NCBI GenBank assembly: GCA_001825665.1
Contig: MHXZ01000015.1
Coordinates: 1 to 60,098 of the forward strand
Length of the DNA stretch: 60,098 bases
Origin: Planctomycetes bacterium GWF2_41_51
GTDB lineage: Bacteria; Planctomycetota; Phycisphaerae; Sedimentisphaerales; UBA12454
Reading direction: 5' to 3'
Position numbers and translations under genes: made by a program. Position 1 is the first letter of the stretch, and every line of letters starts with the position of its first letter. The notes beneath the pieces are model-generated. The model searched no databases. It worked only from the letters and a program-made list of their open reading frames with translations, and was not told the origin of the DNA. Positions 44,501 to 52,143 of this stretch are shown one piece after another.

Positions 44501-45001
44501 GGCGGGATGGTGCAGAAGATTCGCAGTATTATTACGCGCAACGGCAGGAACGCGGGTGCGAAGATGGCGGTATTTACGCTGACGGATTTGCAGGGCGGGT
44601 GCGAAGTTGTGATGTGGTCGGACTGCTTTGCGGTGTTCGGGGGAATGCTGACAGTCGATAAGATTCTGTTCGTTAAAGGGAAAATTGATTTGACGCGCGA
44701 GACGCCGCAGATAATTTGTGAAGAACTGATTGATATCGAACATGCGGCGACGAAAATCGCGGCGAACAGAAGAATCGATATTCTGATTGAAGAGGCGGCG
44801 GTGACGAAGGATAAAATTGCATCGCTGAAAAATATTTGTGCCGCTCATCGAGGGAGAAGTCCTGTTTATATCACAATTAAAACTATCAGCGGGGTCAAAG
44901 TGAAAACTATGGTGGGCAAAAGTTTGGCGGTTAATCCGACAACAGATTTTTGCAGGCAGATGGAGAATTTGGTGGGCAGTCAGAATTTTCAGTTGCGATA
45001 A
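41525..45001 (+). CDS. dnaE: DNA polymerase III alpha subunit
   Basis: Replicative polymerase, 1158 residues. Order: PHP domain at the start (FSHLHLHTQYSLLDGAITP), polymerase core with the catalytic aspartates in PDIDIDICQDGR (near residue 396), thumb/fingers (GVGTVVGYC, YRPGPMALI, GIMVYQEQVM, AGYGFNKSHA), then helix-hairpin-helix and OB domains (VIIGGMVQKIRSI). A DnaE1-type gene by length; the dnaE2/imuA-imuB context is absent. The ribosome site is weak. The reverse strand of this gene holds a 960-codon open frame that is a composition artefact. Followed by a CACAAAGGCACTAAGG-type repeat. Confidence 0.95.
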   Translation: MTEKGFSHLHLHTQYSLLDGAITPKKLFARCHADGQTSAAITDHGNMFGVIDFYMAAKAANIKPIIGIEAYIAPDSRHNKQKSSISDAAYHILLLAENNAGYKNLLKLASIGYTEGFYYRPRIDKEVLTEFNEGIICATACLKGEVNVMLARQDIEAAKRAVEDYLKIFGDKRFFMEIQQHEPTDVPHVRGAIIDLARKMGLPLLATNDCHFLDASDYEAHDALTCISTGKKVPDTDRLHYPMDVYVKTNAEMREMFADVSEACDNTLVVAERCNVEIDMKTRHAPSFKPPDKTTAEKFLTKLCYEGAEKRYGKVTKEIKQRLDHELKVIESKGFSSYFLIVWDFCRYATENNIPTGARGSGVGTVVGYCLGLCNVDPIKYDLLFERFMDPERNEMPDIDIDICQDGRSKLLDYVRSKYGHIAQIITFGTMKARAVIRDVCRVLDVPLAEADRLAKLVPSSLGITLEDALAQEPDLKAAYENNPVTRNVIDIGQRLEGLARHASVHACGVVIADEPLTNFVPLYKDTKSEDIVTQFEGPLVDKIGLLKMDFLGLRTLSVIQHTIDLVESTHGEKIDIEKIDLNDPKVFEIFATGKTKGIFQFESGGMQDLLMRLKPDRVEDLIAANALYRPGPMALIGDFIDRKHGAKWDVPHQIMREVLEETFGIMVYQEQVMRICNRLGDIPLRQAYTLIKAISKKQAETISKQKEQFVKGCGEKGLSQKKADEIFELIERFAGYGFNKSHATRYSIIAFQTAYLKAYRPIEFMASLLTYEKGDADKVADYIGECRRMGIDVAPPDINESFFDFTVIYQQQHEHKGSSGLIRFGLAAVKGVGEKAVEQIIAARENIGQFHSLFQFCENVDLRLVNKQVIESLIKAGAFDNLGGSRAQMMAGLETAMKAGASMQTDKASGQMGLFESPEIKKEYAKDHLKLPDVPAWPETQMLAFEKDVLGLYVTKNPLSEHADTISVYSTLNTSQLKDENSSNSGKPVIIGGMVQKIRSIITRNGRNAGAKMAVFTLTDLQGGCEVVMWSDCFAVFGGMLTVDKILFVKGKIDLTRETPQIICEELIDIEHAATKIAANRRIDILIEEAAVTKDKIASLKNICAAHRGRSPVYITIKTISGVKVKTMVGKSLAVNPTTDFCRQMENLVGSQNFQLR

Positions 45002-45205
45002 ATAGCCACAAAGGCACTAAGGCACAAAGTACTATAATTTTTTTAATCGCTGATTACGTGGATTAAAAGAATTGTAAATTGGGTTTAGGTATCGGTATCG
45101 GTAACGTCTCGTTTTGTGTTTATTGTTTTGGTGTTTTGTAATCACACACGGAAATCGAAATACGTTTAACGAAAAATGAAACGAGCAGCGCAACCCTTTC
45201 GCCGA

Positions 45206-46780
45206 TTATTTTTGCGGGGAGAGGCCGTCTTTGAGGAGTTTATATTCGACGCTGTCGACGAGGGCCTGCCAGCTTGCTTCAATGATATTTTCTGAAACGC
45301 CGACTGTGCCCCAGACTGCGTCCTTGTCGCGGGTTTCGATGATGACTCGCGTGATGGCGGCGGTTGCTGCGGCGGGGTTGACGATTCGGACTTTGTAATC
45401 TATCAGGTGCATATCGCGGACGGATGGATAAAATCTTTCGAGCGCTTTGCAGAGCGAACTATATAGAGCATCGACGGGGCCACCACCTTCGCTGACGACG
45501 TGCTCAATTGAGCCATCGACATCGAGCTTGACGGTTGCCTGGCTGACCATTTTGCCGACGGAATTCTTTTCAATTGTAACGTGAAATTTTTCAAGTTTGA
45601 AAAACGGTTTGTGCGCACCCATTAATTTTTTGACGAGTAACTCGAAACTTGCTTCGGCGGCTTCGAACTGGTAGCCTTTGTTTTCCATGTTCTGCACTTC
45701 GATGAGGATTTTGCGGGCGAGGTGCGGGTCCTGCGTAATGTTCGCTTTTTCGAGTTTGGCAAGGATGTTGGCTTTGCCGGAAAGCTCGGATATTAAAAAC
45801 CTGCGCTCGTTGCCGACAAGCGACGGGTCGATGTGTTCGTAGGTCGTTTTGTTTTTTCGGATCGCGTCGACGTGCAGGCCTGCTTTGTGCGCAAATGCGC
45901 TTTCGCCGACGTAGGGCATATTCGAGGCGGGAGGAAGATTTGCAATCTCTGAAAGGAAACGCGAAGTTTCGGTCAGACTTTTTATCTTATCATTGCTTAA
46001 AACTTCAAAGCCCATCTTCAAAACGAGATTGGGAATTATCGTACATAAATTTGCGTTACCGGTTCGTTCGCCAAGACCATTGATTGTGCCCTGGATGTGG
46101 CGGGCACCGGCCTGGACTGCGGCGAGAGAATTTGCAACGGCGCAATCGGTGTCGTTGTGGCAGTGAATGCCGATGGAAACTTTGCCGAATTTTTGTTTTA
46201 CGGTTTTTGTTATTTCATATACTTCGCTGGGCAGGCATCCGCCGTTGGTTTCGCAAAGAGCGATTACATCGGAGCCGGCGTCGATTGCGGAAGCGAGGAC
46301 TTTTAGAGAATAATCAGGATTTCTTTTGAAGCCGTCGAAGAAATGCTCGGCGTCGAAAATGACTTCGAGGCCTTTGGATTTCATATATTGCACTGACTCG
46401 GCAATGATTTTTAAATTTTCTTCGAAGCTGCAACGCAGGACTTCGGTTACGTGCATATCCCATGTTTTGCCGACGAGAGTGGCGACAGGTGTTTTACAGG
46501 CGAGTATTGCGTTTAGGGAAATATCGTTTGCGACGGTCGCATCGGCGCGGCGGGTGTTGCCGAATCCGGCAATTTTGGAATTTTTCAAATTGAGCTTTGC
46601 GGCTTCGATGAAGAACTGCATCTCTTTGTCGTTGCTGGAGGCGTAGCCGCCTTCGATGTAGTCAACACCGAGGTCGTCGAGGTGCTTTGCGATGGCGAGT
46701 TTATCTGCGAGCGAAAAACTGATGCCTTCGGCCTGCATTCCATCGCGAAGAGTAGTATCGTAAATTCTTATCTTTTCCAT
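45206..46780 (-). CDS. cimA: (R)-citramalate synthase
   Basis: Condenses pyruvate and acetyl-CoA to (R)-citramalate, the threonine-independent entry to isoleucine; LeuC, LeuD and LeuB can complete the conversion to 2-oxobutyrate. The 524 residues have the HMGL-like core (IYDTTLRDGMQAEGISF; GIHCHNDTDCAVANSL; GTINGLGERTGNANL) and the LeuA-type regulatory C-terminus. GMQAEGISFS replaces the GEQA(A/G)G of LeuA and marks the CimA class; the acceptor-site context is AALxG-like. No Shine-Dalgarno is visible. It lies far from leuABCD but complements it. Confidence 0.9.
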   Translation of the reverse strand: MEKIRIYDTTLRDGMQAEGISFSLADKLAIAKHLDDLGVDYIEGGYASSNDKEMQFFIEAAKLNLKNSKIAGFGNTRRADATVANDISLNAILACKTPVATLVGKTWDMHVTEVLRCSFEENLKIIAESVQYMKSKGLEVIFDAEHFFDGFKRNPDYSLKVLASAIDAGSDVIALCETNGGCLPSEVYEITKTVKQKFGKVSIGIHCHNDTDCAVANSLAAVQAGARHIQGTINGLGERTGNANLCTIIPNLVLKMGFEVLSNDKIKSLTETSRFLSEIANLPPASNMPYVGESAFAHKAGLHVDAIRKNKTTYEHIDPSLVGNERRFLISELSGKANILAKLEKANITQDPHLARKILIEVQNMENKGYQFEAAEASFELLVKKLMGAHKPFFKLEKFHVTIEKNSVGKMVSQATVKLDVDGSIEHVVSEGGGPVDALYSSLCKALERFYPSVRDMHLIDYKVRIVNPAAATAAITRVIIETRDKDAVWGTVGVSENIIEASWQALVDSVEYKLLKDGLSPQK

Positions 46781-46941
46781 ACTTAATTAACCACGAATAA
46801 AACCTCCCGAAGGGATGCCTTCGGCAGAATATACACTAAAAATACGTTATTTTATAAAAAAAGTAAAGGGAAAATAATTATGGATATAGAACTCAGAACA
46901 ATAGAACACAGAACACAGAATCAAGGAAATTAAATGCAGGA

Positions 46942-49560
46942 TTAGAATGATTTGAGGAGTTTTACGAAGGGGCTTGGTTCGGTTTCAGGGATTAGGGATT
47001 TATCGATGAGGGTGAGATTGGCACGGACTTTCCAGCTTTTGTCGCGGGCGAGGGATTGCAACTGGTCAGGAGTGAATTGGTAATTGATCCTGCGCAATTG
47101 GGCAAGAGACCATGCACGCAGTTCGTCAGTTTGACTTTGCAGGCCTTTGAGGAGGAGGTCGGAATTATTCAGGTTTAAATGGTACCCAATTCCATAGGTT
47201 TCAAGATGTTTATCGATTACCATTTGTGATAAAAATGGACTCAATATTTTTCCCGCAATGTCATTGTCGAGGTATAAATCCTGTGATTGACCTATAACGA
47301 TTGTCAGGGGAGTATAATATTGTATATTTTGGGAAAGATTTTTTTCTTTTAAATCTTCTAAATAAAGATGCTGCAATTTAAAAATAACTTCCTTTGGCAG
47401 AGTACAGATGATATCTACATAGAAACTTATACATTCATTTTTCGAACGTCTTTTATAGTATTCACTTATTATGTTAAACGCCTCGCTGGAATCAGAAATG
47501 GAAGCTAATGCGAAAACTACCTGAGATTCTCTTGGTTTCATTTCTTCATAATCGCTGCTTTGTTCAGCAACAGCCTGGTTTGTGTTAGCAATCATTGCAT
47601 TTAAAATATTATTCAATTTTTCTTTTACGCTTATATCTCCTAAGTGTGCCCTGAAAACTAAAGCCATCTCATTGTCTGGATTATCCAAATATTTTAGAAT
47701 GACCGGCATCTGGTCTCTACTGACCGATCTTAATAAAAAAGTCAGAAAGCGGTCATTCAGATTCTCATATTCTTTTTTATTTCTATCCTGCCCCGGAAAA
47801 CCGAAAGGAGTATTATATGAAGGAAATTTTCTTCTCTTTATTTTGTCCATGAATTCCGGAAGGTCTTTAGATTGAATTAACGGGATACATCTTGAAATTC
47901 CTTCCCGCGGCAAATTCGGGTCTTCTGTTTTTTTTAATATTTCATCATAGGCCTTTGCCGAATCATTCGAAAAAGAAAATATGGCAACTTTGACGTCTCT
48001 ATCTTCTTTCTCCAAAGACTTTTTTACCGGCACAGCCAAACTTAAAATTCCAATCCAGCATAAAACAACGACTATCATTGCAAGCTTCAGAAAATTTGTT
48101 CGCAGCAAAGAATCTGTTTCTGATTTCCCGAATACAGCTTTGGGAATATCTCTGAATAGAATTCGTCTAAAAGAATATTTGAAAGCAAATAGAAGAAATA
48201 TAATCACAGGCAAAAAACCAATGATACTATGTCCTGACATAAAAACTGATGCGAGGCCGAGCGGCATAGAGATTAATACGCCGCCGAAAATACGGGTCGC
48301 TAAATTATCAAACTTCCTGACAAAAAATTTGAGCACACCAAGTACAAATACAATACACAAAGGAAGAACAAATAAAAAAAAAGGCACAGGTTCCAATAAA
48401 TCTTTTGCATCTTTAAAATCCGCCTGTGATAAAAATGGCGGCATAAAGAATATATCTAAAATACTATGACTATGATGCCAAAGCAAAGACCGATCAAAAA
48501 TTTCATATATCAGCGGGAATTGCCCCGAAACAAAATATATAACACTATAGAGAAGAAATAAAAAAACGCATACTTTACCAATTCTCGATTTGAAATTGTC
48601 TTTATGGAACCAAGAAATGCCAAAGAAAACTACAGCAGCACAGGCAGTTATAAAAAATAGTCTTGCAATAAACATAAACGGTATGGCGGCTATAGTATAA
48701 ATACTATTTTCCTCTTTCATTTGTGTTTGTTTATAGATAGCTTTTTGTGTTTTTTGCGGATAGGCAATTTTACATATCTGCATTCTTTTTGCGTCAGCCT
48801 CGGCCGGAGTCAAATCGAGCCGCTGAAGTTCTATTTCCTGCGGAAGGTTCCAATTTCCAAAACCAGCTCCTATACCATAAAGTCGAAGTGGAGTCGATGT
48901 TACATTGCCCATAGAAGGCAAACGCGAATTCTCAGTTATCATTGAAACAAGAATTTCGGATATTTCCTGCGCTTTCAAAAATTTATTCTCTGTAACAAGA
49001 AAATTGTAATAACTCAACAATTCCTGATAAACATCTCTTGCGAAATGACTGGCTATATCTTCATACATCAGCCAATCACTTAACATATAATGCAGCCCCT
49101 GCTTTTGTACTAATGCTGCCGCTCTGTCGCGATACTCCACATAGGGGTCTTTAAAATACTCACAATTCATAGCCTGTTTGACAGTATCGATTACTTTGTC
49201 AAAATTATTGTCTCTCCTTGAGTGAAGCAAAGCATATGCTTTGAGATAATAATAATTGGAATTCTTCCCATCTAATTCTATTAGCTTGTTTGAAATTTTT
49301 AATAATATGTCGGAATCAAGACCTTCTTCTAATTGGCAGCTAACACAAAGAGCAAGTTCGTAGAGAAAATATTGATTTTGAGGAAACTTTACAATGTTTT
49401 GAACCGTTAATTGCAGCGGCTCATACTCGCCGCGAGAAAAAGACATAAGTATATAGTTTGCTACTTCGGCAGCCTGGGGGTCTATCGATGCAACTCTTTT
49501 TTTGATGGCAGGTTCTTTGGCTTTTAATCTATACTCATCGTAGTAAAAACTTTTATGCAA
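46942..49560 (-). pseudogene. Large membrane protein of unknown function, start probably frameshifted
   Basis: An 872-codon frame with no family I recognise. The N-terminal ~220 residues look like TPR-type helices, about seven membrane helices follow (roughly 280-520), and the last ~320 residues look like HEAT-type helical repeats (for example SQTDELRAWSLAQLRRI). Within the frame the only early start is TTG 49560. An in-frame TAG lies at 49639-49641, but a good start with AGAGAG before it occurs at ATG 49664 in a different frame, reading MKAGKLFFR; inserting one base near 49639 would join it to IVIIACIGLTIWQF and give a membrane-anchored 907-residue protein. Either a true frameshift, a sequencing error, or use of TTG 49560. 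Confidence 0.65.
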
Positions 49561-49737
49561 AGCAAAATATTCGTTAGCGATGATTTTGAGGTTATTGAAT
49601 TGCCAGATGGTCAGGCCAATGCAGGCGATGATAACTATCTAAAAAATAGTTTTCCGGCTTTCATTTCGTAATCTCTCTTTGGCTATATTAGAGCATTATC
49701 AGGAATGAAAGACAAGGGAAATTCGATTGAGAAACAA

Positions 49738-49789
49738 CGTTGCCGTACCGGCAACGGCTAAACAATGTCCCCCGCCACGGGTGCGGGGG
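49738..49789. terminator. Tandem GC-rich hairpins after the symporter gene
   Basis: Two hairpins: CGTTGCCG-TAC-CGGCAACG (49738-49756) and CCCCCGC-CACGGGT-GCGGGGG (49769-49789). They are downstream of the minus-strand symporter gene and upstream of the frameshifted gene, and could terminate or insulate both. No strong T-tract follows, so they might instead be a repeat element. Confidence 0.45.
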
Positions 49790-49812
49790 CTAAAAACAAA
49801 ATATATGTGGTT

Positions 49813-51258
49813 TTATCTTGTATCGGCGGCGAGGATTTTTTCGGGCTGGGGTTTTGGTTTAGCAAATTGAGGTTCGGGGATAAAATCCAGCGGAACAGTA
49901 ATTATCTGCTCACTTGCTTCGATGCTGCCATCCCATAAATATTTTTTCGTCTCGGCGACTATCACGCCTGACAGGCATAAAATAGAAATTAGATTCGGGA
50001 TTGCCATCAAGGCATTCAGTGCATCTGCGAAATTCCAGACCAATGGCATAGCAGCAACGGAACCTAAAAATACAGCGACTACCCACATAATCCTATACAG
50101 CTTTATCAGCTTCTTGCCGAAAAGATACTCAAACGCTTTTTCGCCATAGTACGACCAGCCGAGGATGGTTGAGAATGTGAAAGTGAACAGGCCGATGGTC
50201 AGGACTAACGGGCCGGCGACGGGAATTGCGGCGAAGACAGCTTTTGTGAGAACCGCGCCGTTCATACCTTCGAATCTGGCGGGACTTTTTATTATGCTCG
50301 AAACGAGAACGAGACCCGTCATTGCGCAAATGACAACTGTGTCCCAGAATGTGCCGGTTGCTGAGACGAGGGCCTGACGGACGGGATTTTTTGATCTTGC
50401 GGCGGCGGCGACAATAGGAGCGGAACCCAAGCCGGATTCATTTGAGAACAGGCCGCGGGCGACGCCGAAACGCGCGGCCATCATAACAGTTGCGGCAATG
50501 AAACCTCCGCCTGCGGCGCGAGGGGTAAACGCGGATTTGAAAATTAATAAAATCGCGGGCAGAATAAAGGGCAGGTTAATGAAAAGAATGATAACGCAGC
50601 CGAGAATATAGAAAGCGGCCATGAATGGGACGAGTCTTTCGCAGGTTCTTGCGATGGATTTGATTCCGCCAAGGATTACGAGGGCGGTCAAAGCGGCTAA
50701 AACTATGCCTGTAATGTATGATGGTATGCTTGTTATTTCGCCGACGAGAGAGGTAATGGCGTTTGCCTGGACGGTGTTGCCGATGCCGAAAGCTGCAATG
50801 GTGGTAAAAACGCAGAAAATCACGCCGAGCCATTTCATTTTGAGGCCTTTTTCGAGAGCGTACATTGGGCCGCCAATCATTGTACCATCGGAAGTCGCAG
50901 TTCTGTATTTGACGGCGAGAAGAGCTTCGGAATATTTTGTTGCGATTCCGAAAACGCCAGTGAGCCACATCCAGAGAACGGCGCCTGGGCCGCCAATTGC
51001 AACGGCTATCGCGACGCCGACAATGTTGCCTGTGCCGATGGTTGCCGCTAAAGCGGTAGTTAATGCACCGAAAGGACTGACATCGCCGGGTGTGTCGTCT
51101 TCGCGGGTGACGGATAATCTAATCGCGAGACCGAGATGCTTTTGAATGAAACGCAAACGGAAAGTCAGATATAAGTGTGTGCCGAAAAGGAGGATAAGCA
51201 TCGGCGGGCCCCAAAGGTAATTATTGAGAAAGGTAAAAAATCCATTTAAAGAATCCAT
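49813..51258 (-). CDS. Sodium:alanine symporter family (AGCS) transporter
   Basis: A 481-residue inner-membrane transporter that imports alanine or glycine with Na+. The family motifs are clear: GALTTALAATIGTGNIVGVA (near residue 63), GGPGAVLWMWLTGVFGIATKYSEA (about 88-111), and the GLFSNESGLGSAPIVAAAA stretch (about 269-287). About ten to eleven membrane helices are visible. The substrate cannot be told from sequence. A perfect AAGGAGG four bases before the ATG predicts high translation. Transcribed alone; tandem GC-rich hairpins follow. Confidence 0.93.
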   Translation of the reverse strand: MDSLNGFFTFLNNYLWGPPMLILLFGTHLYLTFRLRFIQKHLGLAIRLSVTREDDTPGDVSPFGALTTALAATIGTGNIVGVAIAVAIGGPGAVLWMWLTGVFGIATKYSEALLAVKYRTATSDGTMIGGPMYALEKGLKMKWLGVIFCVFTTIAAFGIGNTVQANAITSLVGEITSIPSYITGIVLAALTALVILGGIKSIARTCERLVPFMAAFYILGCVIILFINLPFILPAILLIFKSAFTPRAAGGGFIAATVMMAARFGVARGLFSNESGLGSAPIVAAAARSKNPVRQALVSATGTFWDTVVICAMTGLVLVSSIIKSPARFEGMNGAVLTKAVFAAIPVAGPLVLTIGLFTFTFSTILGWSYYGEKAFEYLFGKKLIKLYRIMWVVAVFLGSVAAMPLVWNFADALNALMAIPNLISILCLSGVIVAETKKYLWDGSIEASEQIITVPLDFIPEPQFAKPKPQPEKILAADTR

Positions 51259-51375
51259 TGGGCCTCCTTGCTAAAAGGTCTATCGTCAAAAGGTTGCGCA
51301 GCTCGTTTCGAAATACGGTTTATCGTCCTTAAACTTTGGTTTATTGTCTTAATTTTGCCTAATTTGTCAAATAGA

Positions 51376-52071
51376 TTATTCGAGGTGGATGACGCCGCGT
51401 TTGGTGTCGGAGTCGAGGCTTAATTTTTTGATGATGTCGTAAAGTTGTTTTGAGCCGCGGACTTTTTCAAATTTGAACTGCGGGTGGGTCTTGTCGCTGG
51501 TCATTAGGGTAATAGAGCCGATGCCGATGAGGATGTCGAGCAGGCTTCGGTGCATTTTCATATCGGCTATGCGGAACATATCGATATTATCGACGTGTCT
51601 TTCCAACAGGCCTCGTGTCCATTCGATTCGGTCGGTGGTAATTTTGTAAGTAATGCTTTTGAGCCTTAAAATTTTTACTAAAAAGATAATAACAGCGGCT
51701 AAAGCGATCGATATTCCAACGATGACTCTGTATTTATCAAAGGTTTGAATCATTCCATCGGAAAGTTTGAGACTTTTTAGCAGGGAATCTACTTTCCAAA
51801 AAGAAATAAAAAATGAGATTGCCAAAACTATTGCCAATTTGATAAAAGCGCCGGTAAGGAGCCAAAGCGAGGGTGAGACTTCGAGCGGCAGTGGTAATTT
51901 TTCTTCATCTTCGGATTCTTCTGATTTTTTGGCCCCTTTGTTTAAGGGCTTATTCAGGAATTCTCCGCAGTAACGGCATTTGATTGCGGCGGCGAGGATT
52001 GTCTCGGCACAATAAGGGCATTGCTTTGTGCCGTGAGGCGTATCGTTTTTAGTTTGGTCTGGTTCCGTCAT
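51376..52071 (-). CDS. Zinc-ribbon plus bacterial PH-domain membrane protein
   Basis: A 231-residue protein. Near the N-terminus is a zinc ribbon CPYCAETILAAAIKCRYCGEFL (two CxxC knuckles), then a charged linker, two hydrophobic segments (about 75-100 and 115-140) and a bacterial PH domain (DUF304/YdbT-like; ITYKITTDRIEWTRGLLERH and DMFRIADMKMHRS). Such proteins are membrane-bound with the PH domain in the cytoplasm, but function is not known. ATG 52071 is preferred to GTG 52092, because the intervening bases form a GGCAGAC...GTCTGCC hairpin that belongs to a repeat. Confidence 0.78.
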   Translation of the reverse strand: MTEPDQTKNDTPHGTKQCPYCAETILAAAIKCRYCGEFLNKPLNKGAKKSEESEDEEKLPLPLEVSPSLWLLTGAFIKLAIVLAISFFISFWKVDSLLKSLKLSDGMIQTFDKYRVIVGISIALAAVIIFLVKILRLKSITYKITTDRIEWTRGLLERHVDNIDMFRIADMKMHRSLLDILIGIGSITLMTSDKTHPQFKFEKVRGSKQLYDIIKKLSLDSDTKRGVIHLE

Positions 52072-52105
52072 ATAAAATAATTGGGCAGACACACAGGTCT
52101 GCCAG

Positions 52106-52131
52106 AAAAAAACCCCCGGCAGAGCCGGGGG
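52106..52131 (-). terminator. Strong intrinsic terminator of ftsK
   Basis: Read on the minus strand: CCCCCGGC-TCT-GCCGGGGG, eight GC-rich pairs, then seven Ts. Twelve bases beyond the ftsK stop. Confidence 0.92.
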
Positions 52132-52143
52132 CTAATACTATTT

